From positions 1 to 64,000 of IMG/VR virus record IMGVR_UViG_3300030450_002056: a stretch of 64,000 bases of DNA; one strand, 5' to 3'. The stretch comes from a virus. The notes beneath the pieces were generated by a model. That model saw nothing but the letters and a program-made list of their open reading frames with translations, did no database searches and was not told the origin of the DNA. Position numbers and translations under genes: made by a program. This document shows, piece after piece, positions 25,090-31,579 of this stretch; the stretch's first letter is position 1, and each line of letters starts with the position of its first letter.

Positions 25090-25331
25090 TATTGTTCCTC
25101 TCCTAAAAATCTTGCTTGGTGAACTTCTCCTATTGCTGCAATTAATGCACAATATGTCATTGGACTCATATGATTAATTACCTTTATCCAATAATCTTTT
25201 TCCATAGAAAATGCACTGTTATTTTGTTCTGTTATGGTATCATTAATTGTATTATGAAGTTGATTGAATTGTTCATGAATAGGACTATCCTCTGGTATTA
25301 AACCATCTCTAACATCATCATAATAACCCAT
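25089..25331 (-). CDS. Unrecognised helical protein
   Basis: 80 residues, MGYYDDVRDG start, helical throughout; the middle (IHEQFNQLHNTINDTI) could be a coiled coil. No family recognised. Confidence 0.55.
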   Translation of the reverse strand: MGYYDDVRDGLIPEDSPIHEQFNQLHNTINDTITEQNNSAFSMEKDYWIKVINHMSPMTYCALIAAIGEVHQARFLGEEQ

Positions 25332-25574
25332 TTACTCCAACCTCTCAAATGCTCTTGTTTCTTTCAAGGTAGCCAATAGAATCTCATCTATCTTTTCATA
25401 AATTACAGGTGATAATCCCCCAATTGTTTTCCTATGAATTGCTAACCAAGTCTTATGATTTTCATTTATCATAACCTTAATCTCATCATTCTCATCCATT
25501 GTAATTACAATGGGTGGTAATTCTTCATCTCTAACTATTCTTAATTCAATTTCTTTCTTTGGTAATTCCATCAT
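25332..25574 (-). CDS. Unrecognised small acidic protein
   Basis: 80 residues, mixed strands and helix, no motif recognised. Starts ATGATG at 25574 two bases after the preceding zinc-ribbon stop at 25575-25577. Confidence 0.55.
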   Translation of the reverse strand: MMELPKKEIELRIVRDEELPPIVITMDENDEIKVMINENHKTWLAIHRKTIGGLSPVIYEKIDEILLATLKETRAFERLE

Positions 25575-25676
25575 TTACATCACTATTCCATTACATCTTG
25601 TGCAGATTACATTGCCTCGCTTTGAGCGAGTAGTTACAACAACCTCTAAACAAGTCTTACATACTATTTTATTCAT
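25575..25676 (-). CDS. 33-residue zinc ribbon
   Basis: CKTCLEV and CTRCNGI form a C4 ribbon. ATGA-coupled to the upstream 34-residue ORF. Confidence 0.5.
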   Translation of the reverse strand: MNKIVCKTCLEVVVTTRSKRGNVICTRCNGIVM

Positions 25677-25777
25677 TCTTCTTCCTCCATTTTTTTACAT
25701 ACCCTACAATATGCTTCCCCAATAACCCTACCATGACTATGGGGCTTTTTACAATTACTATAAGGTCTATTAGTCAT
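25673..25777 (-). CDS. 34-residue cysteine/histidine protein
   Basis: CKKPHSH and CRVCKK, a likely metal site. TAATG-coupled at its start and ATGA-coupled at its end, with GGAGGAAGA before the next gene. Confidence 0.5.
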   Translation of the reverse strand: MTNRPYSNCKKPHSHGRVIGEAYCRVCKKMEEEE

Positions 25778-25929
25778 TATTGTTCCTCCAACATGAAACC
25801 CGTTGATGTGAGCATATGCCAAACTGCATCTGCTTTTGTCTTGAAGTATTTAGCCTCACACTCATCATCATCAATGTGAAGTAATTTCCACTTGTAGGTG
25901 CTATTCCCTTTTCCTAATTTATATTTCAT
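25777..25929 (-). CDS. Unrecognised 50-residue protein
   Basis: MKYKLGKGN start; contains DDDECEAKYFKTKADAVW. ATG at 25929 is one base past the upstream stop and follows AGGAGGAAGA, deciding it against the longer reading from 25974. Confidence 0.5.
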   Translation of the reverse strand: MKYKLGKGNSTYKWKLLHIDDDECEAKYFKTKADAVWHMLTSTGFMLEEQ

Positions 25930-25930
25930 A

Positions 25931-26188
25931 CTATTCTTCCTCCTGCTTTTGCTTATCCCAATACTTCTGCTCATAATACAATTCGATTACACCTTCAACT
26001 GTTAAACACAGCCCGGCCAAAGCCCAAAAGAAATCAGAATCAATATCAGTATAACCTAATACATTACCTAATGGTATAATGGTTAGTGCTAACCCAGTTA
26101 CCACAATCCATTCATATCTCATAAGCATATGTTTAAAGTCGTGGTGGTCTACTTTACCATCATTATTCATATCTAATATATCTCTCAT
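25931..26188 (-). CDS. Membrane protein with N-terminal EF-hand-like loop
   Basis: 85 residues. DMNNDGKVDHHDF near residue 7 matches the calcium-binding EF-hand loop (Asp1, Asn3, Asp5, Gly6, Val8) except that position 12 is Asp instead of Glu. Two membrane helices follow (IVVTGLALTIIPLGNVLG and FFWALAGLCLTVEGVIEL), then a charged tail. A lone EF-hand on a small membrane protein is unusual; it may bind divalent cations at the host membrane. Confidence 0.6.
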   Translation of the reverse strand: MRDILDMNNDGKVDHHDFKHMLMRYEWIVVTGLALTIIPLGNVLGYTDIDSDFFWALAGLCLTVEGVIELYYEQKYWDKQKQEEE

Positions 26189-26424
26189 CTAAAATGACCT
26201 CCATCCCATTCTGTTACTTGCTGAATAGTCCCAATTGGATGTTCAATTTCATCCATATTAGCGGGAGAATCTTCAAGATTTTTTAAATGTTCTTCAAAAT
26301 CATTTGAAGCCAAAAACCTAAACAACCTTACTCTAAATATAAACTTAAAAAGCGGAGCAACATTATATTCAATAATCATTCCGACTAACATTCCTATCCA
26401 TAGTAACCCTATCTCATATAGCAT
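26185..26424 (-). CDS. Small membrane protein
   Basis: 79 residues; one N-terminal membrane helix (EIGLLWIGMLVGMIIEY), a basic juxtamembrane stretch, then a polar acidic domain. ATGA-coupled to the EF-hand membrane protein. Confidence 0.6.
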   Translation of the reverse strand: MLYEIGLLWIGMLVGMIIEYNVAPLFKFIFRVRLFRFLASNDFEEHLKNLEDSPANMDEIEHPIGTIQQVTEWDGGHFR

Positions 26425-26641
26425 ATTTCCACGCCTCAGTCCATTTAGTTATAAGAGCCTCTTTATCTGTCTTATCCATTAAGCCAGTAAATATAGTCCC
26501 ACTAACTAAATGTATAGCAATCTTAAATCGCTCTTTCTTTAATACTCCACCAGAACCTTCTGTGGTTATGGCTGATATATCACTTAACCTAAGCGTTGTT
26601 AGGCCACTGTCTGTCTTCAATTCATAATATTCTTTACTCAT
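26414..26641 (-). CDS. Unrecognised small protein
   Basis: 75 residues. Beta-rich (LRLSDISAITTEGSG, then FKIAIHLVSGTIFTGL), resembling a PH/Sm-like barrel pattern but not assignable. ATGA start at 26641. Confidence 0.55.
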   Translation of the reverse strand: MSKEYYELKTDSGLTTLRLSDISAITTEGSGGVLKKERFKIAIHLVSGTIFTGLMDKTDKEALITKWTEAWKYAI

Positions 26642-26979
26642 CATTCTTCTTCATCTCCAATTTTTTTCATTAATGATTTAATCGCTCTAAGTTCCGCATC
26701 TAATAAAGCCCACGCTTCTTCTTTGTTACCAACAATATTTGCCATTTTGTTTATTCTATCAAATCTATTTTTAATCATTGTGGCTACAAATTCGATTAGA
26801 CTAATATCTTCTTCTTTTACCTTTTCTATCATATATTCTTGGTCTTTTTTATCCAATCCCCACTCAACGGCTATCATTGATTCACAATCCCAACATAAAT
26901 ACTCACCGTAATAAATATTTTTTCTATCTTCATATAAATTAATATTTGTTGACGCACCACATCTAATACATTTATTCAT
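26641..26979 (-). CDS. Zinc-ribbon helical protein
   Basis: 112 residues. CIRCGAS and CWDCES in the first 35 residues form a C4 ribbon; the remainder is helical with a charged end. Coupled to both neighbours by overlap. Confidence 0.6.
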   Translation of the reverse strand: MNKCIRCGASTNINLYEDRKNIYYGEYLCWDCESMIAVEWGLDKKDQEYMIEKVKEEDISLIEFVATMIKNRFDRINKMANIVGNKEEAWALLDAELRAIKSLMKKIGDEEE

Positions 26980-27188
26980 TCTTCTTTCACCTCTACATCT
27001 ATAATTTCAATAACATCTAATATCTGTTGGTTAATTCCTTCAAATACTGCCCCTATTGTAGTCATTGCATCTTCTAGAACTACCCGTTGAACATTACTTG
27101 CTAACATAGGTAATTCCTCATATGCCTCCACCATTCTATTAAAGTGGAATTTTATTTCTTCAAATTTCTTAATTGTTTCTCTACTCAT
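26976..27188 (-). CDS. Unrecognised helical protein
   Basis: 70 residues, entirely helical and amphipathic; possible coiled coil. ATGA-coupled to both neighbours. Confidence 0.55.
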   Translation of the reverse strand: MSRETIKKFEEIKFHFNRMVEAYEELPMLASNVQRVVLEDAMTTIGAVFEGINQQILDVIEIIDVEVKEE

Positions 27189-27301
27189 TTTTTAATCCCC
27201 TTAAACCAATGGGCTATAGAACAATCACATTCTATTGGAGTAAATACATCAATACTAATTTGTTTCATTATTACTCCCCTAATACATTTCTTACATTTCA
27301 T
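27185..27301 (-). CDS. 38-residue cysteine-containing protein
   Basis: MKCKKC start and CDC near residue 26, a possible metal site. ATGA-coupled at both ends. Confidence 0.45.
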   Translation of the reverse strand: MKCKKCIRGVIMKQISIDVFTPIECDCSIAHWFKGIKK

Positions 27302-27384
27302 TTGCAAGCCTCGCATTTTCTTGTTCTATCGTGGCCCCAATGAACTTTCGCTCCACACCATCTACATAACGTTTTATTCTTCAT
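27298..27384 (-). CDS. 28-residue zinc ribbon
   Basis: CRWCGAKVHWGHDRTRKCEAC is almost the whole protein: two CxxC pairs with a His between. Preceded by AGGAGGTTTAAGT, one of the strongest ribosome binding sites in the block, which argues that it is truly translated. Confidence 0.55.
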   Translation of the reverse strand: MKNKTLCRWCGAKVHWGHDRTRKCEACK

Positions 27385-27514
27385 ACTTAAACCTCCTATA
27401 CGGCACAACTTTTGTTGAATTACAATTATCACAACATCTTCCTATTGTGAATGGTGAGGCATTATTCCCATAACCCTCATATTTCTTTTTACATATTACA
27501 CATATTTTTAACAT
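27374..27514 (-). CDS. 46-residue zinc ribbon
   Basis: CVICKKK and CCDNC give a ribbon of two cysteine pairs. First gene of the leftward chain after the tRNA-Lys region; GGAGAAATA precedes the ATG. Confidence 0.55.
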   Translation of the reverse strand: MLKICVICKKKYEGYGNNASPFTIGRCCDNCNSTKVVPYRRFKYEE

Positions 27515-27533
27515 ACTTATTTCTCCTTTTGTC

Positions 27534-27639
27534 GGGATAGAGAAGGAAAGGGCGAAGAACCAAAAACTCCCTTGTTACTGGTCGCGCCAGCGAAGATGAC
27601 ATGAAATTTTTTCCTTTTTATTGTAACAAACTCTATCCC
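27534..27639 (-). ncRNA. Possible structured RNA closed by a 9-bp stem
   Basis: GGGATAGAG (27639-27631, minus strand) pairs perfectly with CTCTATCCC (27542-27534) across about 88 bases. Inside, GTTAC and GTAAC can pair, and CTGGCGCGACCAG makes a short hairpin. It follows tRNA-Lys in the leftward direction and precedes the first zinc-ribbon gene. It could be a stable RNA, a processing stem or a leader; no family recognised. Confidence 0.4.
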
Positions 27640-27666
27640 AATTAACGCACAATTACTGTGCTTGAG

Positions 27667-27743
27667 TGGTAGGTCTGGCAGGATTTGAACCCGCGACCAA
27701 CGGGTTAAAAGCCCGTTGCGCTACCTGACTGCGCCACAGACCT
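27667..27743 (-). tRNA. tRNA-Lys(UUU)
   Basis: Complete cloverleaf. Acceptor AGGTCTG/CAGACCT, D stem GCGC/GCGC, anticodon stem ACGGG/CCCGT with loop CTTTTAA (anticodon TTT), T stem GCGGG/CCTGC with TTCAAAT loop, discriminator A and encoded CCA. The 5' end directly abuts the stop codon of the gene at 27744. It decodes AAA/AAG, the commonest kind of codon in this Lys-rich, AT-rich genome. Confidence 0.95.
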
Positions 27744-28367
27744 TTAACTTAATTTATTCTCTAATTCCTTAATTCTCTTTTCTAATTGAATATTGCGATT
27801 ATTAATAATGTTTATTTGATTAGCGAATCTCTTAGTGACTTCTGATTCTAATGAAAATGAATCTAACTTTTCATTTATTGTTTCATCAATTTCACTCTTT
27901 AACTCTCTAAACTCTGCTAAAGAATTAGAATGTTGTGTTTTTGTTCTTTTAACATAAGCATTATGTATTCTACCCATATCATCATAAAATTCCTTAACTT
28001 CTAATTTATAATTAGAAAGGTCTAAGGATAGTTCTGGTGAGTTATTAACAATATCTTCTATTTTAGGTAGTTTGATTTCATCCACTTTCTTAGTTAAGTT
28101 ATCTATTTCATGCATTGTTTCTACATATCTAACTAGAATATCTGGGATAATTTCACTTCGTAAGTCTTCCACATACTGCCTTAATTCAACTTTAGATTTT
28201 GCTAAGTTAGCCGCTACTAGTCTACTATTCCTCTTGGGGCCTCTACCTTTTAAATGCTCATCACACCTATATCTCCTATAGTTGTGAGATGTCACTTTAA
28301 ATGGCTTTCTACACTTAAATCCGGTTTGTTCATCTACATGGTTACATTCTCTCATCGACATATTCAT
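27744..28367 (-). CDS. Zinc-finger coiled-coil protein
   Basis: About 203-207 residues. N-terminal CNHVDEQTGFKC followed by CDEH gives a zinc-binding module, then basic RGPKRNSR, then helices with a C-terminal coiled coil (NIQLEKRIKELENKL). Starts at ATG 28367 or one of the two ATGs just downstream. Its stop is immediately followed by tRNA-Lys, so both are probably cotranscribed and separated by RNase P. Function unknown. Confidence 0.65.
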   Translation of the reverse strand: MNMSMRECNHVDEQTGFKCRKPFKVTSHNYRRYRCDEHLKGRGPKRNSRLVAANLAKSKVELRQYVEDLRSEIIPDILVRYVETMHEIDNLTKKVDEIKLPKIEDIVNNSPELSLDLSNYKLEVKEFYDDMGRIHNAYVKRTKTQHSNSLAEFRELKSEIDETINEKLDSFSLESEVTKRFANQINIINNRNIQLEKRIKELENKLS

Positions 28368-28455
28368 ACCTCTATTTTATTTCTCTTCGTTTTATTATTG
28401 TTTAGCGGAATGGTTGATTATTACCTTCTCCGGTAAGTCTACATATTAGTGTTTA

Positions 28456-28465
28456 CTTATATAAG
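28456..28465 (-). promoter_or_regulatory. TATA box for the 28367 gene
   Basis: CTTATATAAG lies about 90 bases upstream of the ATG in an otherwise gene-free 149-base stretch downstream of tRNA-Glu. Fits an archaeal TATA box; transcription start would be about 25 bases downstream. Confidence 0.5.
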
Positions 28466-28516
28466 TTCCTTTATCAGTATATTATCAGAAGCGTGTAAGG
28501 CTCCCTATTGAATGGG

Positions 28517-28594
28517 TGGTGCTGAATCCGGAATTTGAATCCGGGTCATCGGGATGAAAACCCGATATGATGGGCCTAACTACACCAATTCAGC
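28517..28594 (-). tRNA. tRNA-Glu(UUC)
   Basis: Complete cloverleaf with acceptor GCTGAAT/ATTCAGC, anticodon stem TCGGG/CCCGA with loop TTTTCAT (anticodon TTC), T arm CCGGA/TCCGG with TTCAAAT, discriminator A and encoded CCA. Decodes GAA/GAG, highly used here. Confidence 0.95.
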
Positions 28595-28606
28595 ATATAA
28601 ATTATA

Positions 28607-28696
28607 TGTGGGCTTCCCACCCAACTCGATAGGTTTTCTCCCACTTCCTATTAAGTGACGAACAGGCGATACCACTAATATGCCTTTGGAGTTTAA
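28607..28696 (-). ncRNA. Structured RNA-like unit, copy B
   Basis: 90-base unit directly adjoining copy A. Minus-strand order is TTAAACTCC, a variable hairpin (AGGCATA with TATCGCCT, one bulge), the conserved ATAGG...CCTAT stem with a GGAGAA-containing loop, then TTGGG(7-base loop)CCCA and the end CACA. Lies between tRNA-Leu and tRNA-Glu. Not a tRNA: no T arm (TTCAAAT) is present. No known family recognised. Confidence 0.5.
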
Positions 28697-28781
28697 TGTG
28701 GGCCTCTCACCCAACTTGATAGGTATTCTCCTACACTTCCTATTAAGCGTGTGTAACCGTGACAAAACGGTTGGAGTTTAA
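28697..28781 (-). ncRNA. Structured RNA-like unit, copy A
   Basis: 85-base unit with the same layout as copy B. The variable hairpin is AACCG/CGGTT, different in sequence from copy B but again able to pair. The ATAGG/CCTAT and TGGG/CCCA stems are kept in sequence, with different loop bases (TGAGAGG here, TGGGAAG in copy B). This supports selection for RNA structure rather than chance duplication. Confidence 0.5.
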
Positions 28782-28868
28782 TGGTTGCGAGAGTGGGATT
28801 TGAACCCACGAAGCACTACGCACAGAATCTTAAGTCCTGCCCCTTTGACCAAACTCGGGTATCTCGCA
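28782..28868 (-). tRNA. tRNA-Leu(UAA)
   Basis: Class II tRNA with long variable arm. Acceptor TGCGAGA/TCTCGCA, anticodon stem CAGGA/TTCTG with loop CTTAAGA (anticodon TAA), variable arm of about 14 bases, T arm GTGGG/CCCAC with TTCAAAT, discriminator A and encoded CCA. Decodes UUA, the preferred Leu codon of AT-rich genomes. Confidence 0.93.
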
Positions 28869-29475
28869 TTATTAATAGAGAAGAATATTTAATCCTACAA
28901 AGAACATATATTTTGAAGATATGACTAGCATATCGTTCCTTGATAAGTTTTCATTTACTATGTATCGTTCAAGTATAACTAGAAACACCAATTACGCATA
29001 CGGCGGCAATGGAACGGGAAGATGTTTCTTACCGTATTCTCCCGTCTAATTACTATACAAGTAACTTGTTTTATTCTTTTTATTTGGCAAACTCTACTCA
29101 GTTGTAACAGTGAGTGTAAAGTGGAAAATGCATTGGTGAGAGAGTCCAACTATCATATATAAGAGAAATGATTGCATTTATTACTTGATAAAACCACGTT
29201 GAGTGTGTGTAGGAAGACAACAGGTTCTTTGCCCTTTTCTGGGTTAGAGAGTGGATGTTTTTTTAGTAAACCTATCTTAGCCATACCCTATTCAGGGGTT
29301 AGTTTATTCTTCAACTTTTTAATCCCTCAACGTTTTCACATTGAATCTACCGGCCGGTATTTACTCTCTTTTTTGATATCTTTGTGTCTTTTTATGTCGA
29401 AAACCTACGACTCCACATTTTCCAGCGTGTATCCCCATACACAAACTGTCTTGGCTTAGATAAACCATGTGAATA
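28869..29475. other. Gene-free, structure-rich interval
   Basis: No credible gene on either strand. Contains ACGGGA/TCCCGT (29014-29045) competing with ATACGG/CCGTAT (28998-29037). Also present are a long-range CGTTGAG/CTCAACG pair (29197-29332), the 12-base palindrome TACCGGCCGGTA (29348-29359) and a GTGTAT-CCCC-ATACAC hairpin at 29427. May be the untranslated 3' part of the leftward transcript plus a tRNA leader. Confidence 0.5.
29427..29442 (-). terminator. Perfect 6-bp hairpin downstream of the 29476 gene
   Basis: GTGTAT and ATACAC enclose a four-base loop, 34 bases past the stop codon. No T-run follows, so it may stabilise an mRNA end rather than terminate. Confidence 0.4.
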
Positions 29476-30801
29476 TTATTTCTTCATTTGAATCTTTAAT
29501 AAGATTAGATATCCGATTAAGTCATCAATTATATCTTCATCGGCTTCTAAGGAATCATCTCCCCTAACTAATCTACTAATCTTATCATCAATTCTAACTT
29601 TGATTTGTTCGCTACTGTCTGCTTTTGAAAATACTCTAATAGGATTCGATACAGAATCACCATATTGCTTATTCTTTGATAATAGCAAATCACAAATAAA
29701 TTGACATTGCGTTACAATATCCTGAGCAGTCTTATCTATTTGATTACCGTCATCATCTACAATTGTAGGATTACCTTGTTCAGTTCTCAAATTAGTATTG
29801 TGAATTTCTGTTGATGTTTCTTCTGTTTTCACCATCGCTTCTTCCAACGCTACTAATGCCTTCATAAGACTTTCATTTGTTTTCTTAAGTATTTTATTTT
29901 CTTTACTTAGATTGATTATAGATTTTGTTTTTACTTGAGTCACCTCATCAGGATAAGGGCCTTTTTGTTGGTCGTTGCTCCAATTCATTAAGTGACTCTT
30001 TCTTGGTTGTCCAATTGTTCCAACAGAAGTTTGCCATGTTCCTGTTTCCAATCCATCTGTATTATCATCCTTTACTGTTGCTGATGAATTAATTGACTTA
30101 AACGAATTTACCAATTTCATTCTTTTTGGTGGAGATAATGCCTCGACTTTCTTTTTTCTTATGTTTCTAATATCTAGAGATTCCATTTTTAACAATTTAC
30201 TTCCTGAATAAACACCATCACCCTTCCTCTTAAGACTAGAAATTTTGCCCGATATTTGTCTATAAGTCCTATTAATAATACCCGTCATGTATTTCTGGGG
30301 TATTCCAGCATTCCACATCCCAATAAGTGTAGCAGTTTCTTTTGTAGACCATTTTCCAAATGTAGGGTTAATAGGGTCATTTTCACTGTATTTAGCATTA
30401 TAGTAGCGGTTCTGTATCATTTGTGTAGTCATAATATATCCATGCTCATATGAGTAAAACATATTATCTCTAATAGTAGACCAAGTTTTACCTTCGTCTA
30501 ATAATTGCTTTATCTGTTCTAGTTCGTCTATTGTTAATTCTCTTACTTTCGTCATATCAATCATACTCTTTTCTTTCTGTCTTTTTTCTCGGTAATAGTT
30601 GTTTAGTTTGTTACGATATTCAGGGTCTTCTTTCAATCTCTTAGTGCGCTTCTTTAGCCACTTAGCAGTAGTAGCCTTAGCCCTAATTTTCTTACATTCA
30701 TCAGAACATAATTCGCTCAAGTGATGTTTTCTAACATACTGCTTATTACATTGTAAACAATTAGCCATTCCATATACATAGTTATGTTTTTTATCCGTCA
30801 T
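29476..30801 (-). CDS. Zinc-finger/Myb protein fused to MazG-like nucleotide-modification-associated domain
   Basis: 441 residues from ATG 30801, which follows GAGGTGATTAAA. Order: N-terminal zinc finger CLQCNKQY...CSDEC, a basic helical segment, a Myb/SANT-like WSTKETATLIGMWNAG...RTYRQISGKI, a coiled coil, and a C-terminal all-helical domain. The latter carries LLLSKNKQYGDSV, KVRIDDKISRLVRGDD and EDIIDDLIGYLIL, the pattern of the DUF1599/MazG-like NTP pyrophosphohydrolase group found in phages. That domain may edit nucleotide pools. The DNA-binding front half suggests a regulator or a multi-function early protein. First gene of the leftward block, behind a long leader. Confidence 0.65.
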   Translation of the reverse strand: MTDKKHNYVYGMANCLQCNKQYVRKHHLSELCSDECKKIRAKATTAKWLKKRTKRLKEDPEYRNKLNNYYREKRQKEKSMIDMTKVRELTIDELEQIKQLLDEGKTWSTIRDNMFYSYEHGYIMTTQMIQNRYYNAKYSENDPINPTFGKWSTKETATLIGMWNAGIPQKYMTGIINRTYRQISGKISSLKRKGDGVYSGSKLLKMESLDIRNIRKKKVEALSPPKRMKLVNSFKSINSSATVKDDNTDGLETGTWQTSVGTIGQPRKSHLMNWSNDQQKGPYPDEVTQVKTKSIINLSKENKILKKTNESLMKALVALEEAMVKTEETSTEIHNTNLRTEQGNPTIVDDDGNQIDKTAQDIVTQCQFICDLLLSKNKQYGDSVSNPIRVFSKADSSEQIKVRIDDKISRLVRGDDSLEADEDIIDDLIGYLILLKIQMKK

Positions 30802-30870
30802 TTTAATCACCTCGTCTTTTCTACCATCTTTCCAATTGGTTAGAATTTTCATTTTGTTATAGATATTGTT

Positions 30871-30885
30871 AATTATGTGGTTCAT
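30871..30885 (-). promoter_or_regulatory. ATGAACCACATAATT element, downstream copy
   Basis: Same 12-base core as the element at 31034-31051 but followed by AATTAAC instead of TATAAAAG. It lies about 70 bases before the ATG of the 29476 gene. Could be a second, weaker promoter or an operator for the same factor. Confidence 0.4.
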
Positions 30886-31033
30886 ATTGAACATGATTCC
30901 TGTCTATTCCACTATTCCGACTTTTCCAGCCCATCCCATAGAGAATAGGGAGAGAGAAGGGAGAGAGAGAAGAGGGGGTAAATAGTATTGTAATAATTGG
31001 AAATTAGAATAATGATTATATTGTATAACATAT

Positions 31034-31051
31034 CTTTTATATGTGGTTCAT
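31034..31051 (-). promoter_or_regulatory. Leftward promoter ATGAACCACATATAAAAG
   Basis: A near-consensus archaeal TATA box (ATATAAAAG) preceded directly by a purine-rich BRE-like AACCAC. Predicted start about 31010, giving a leader of about 200 bases for the 29476 gene. The same core is found rightward at 35741. Confidence 0.55.
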
Positions 31052-31143
31052 TTTGCTTCACTTTGTCTTTTCCACTCATACTGGAAAATTGGAAGTGTTG
31101 CATATTGACCCACATTTGATGTTTCTTATAGTATAATATATAG

Positions 31144-31191
31144 GATATTCTATATTGGATATTGGTATACATATTGATATCTTATAGATAT
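31144..31191. repeat. Four GATAT copies in 48 bases
   Basis: GATAT begins at 31144, 31158, 31176 and 31187, with spacings of 14, 18 and 11. An iteron-like cluster upstream of the leftward promoter; chance is possible in AT-rich DNA. Confidence 0.3.
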
Positions 31192-31393
31192 TCATTTGTT
31201 AATGAAGGTGTTAGAAATACCTGTTAATTTGGAAGAGAAATTTAGTAACGTAATTAAGTTACTTTATAAGATACGTTCTGATTAAACCTTCTCTTGGAAT
31301 TGGTTGGTATTGATTAACAATACAGGGTTCGCGGAGGGGGTTATAAACAAACGACCCGCGACTCCGACCTAATGTTAATTTTAAGCAAATACA

Positions 31394-31432
31394 ATCATAT
31401 GGTGTTATATTGCTTTGAAATATAAATACCCC
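31394..31432 (+). promoter_or_regulatory. Shared-type promoter P1, rightward, no gene behind it
   Basis: ATCATATGGT (one base off the palindrome), internal CTTTG, then TATAAATACCCC starting 18 bases downstream. Same architecture as P2-P4. No open reading frame of useful size follows before the convergent gene at 31603, so it may drive a small RNA. Confidence 0.45.
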
Positions 31433-31579
31433 ATAATTTGATTGTGATGATTAGGGAGTAAAAGAAAGGGTGATATTACCTATTATTTTATAAGAACCTT
31501 AAAATTACTAATTACTTAACTAAGTTAAAACCTAATCACACAACCAAAGGAGGTAGTCGTGAATTGAATAAAAGAGTAG

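Noticed and set aside
28607-28781. Degenerate tRNAs between tRNA-Leu and tRNA-Glu
   Set aside because: No T-loop TTCAAAT, no acceptor pairing, and the shared stems do not form a cloverleaf.
29172-29459. 95-codon plus-strand frame between tRNA-Leu and the 29476 gene
   Set aside because: Opposite to all neighbours, poor codon quality, no ribosome binding site; better explained as structured noncoding sequence.
28869-29475. RNase P RNA or other known large RNA
   Set aside because: No conserved RNase P core sequences (such as GAGGAAAGUC or ACAGAA in order) were found.
30912-31172. 86-codon minus-strand frame MYTNIQYRIS...
   Set aside because: Lies in the promoter-rich leader, contains TATA boxes and iteron-like repeats, has low-complexity Ile/Tyr/Ser content from AT-rich DNA and no ribosome binding site.
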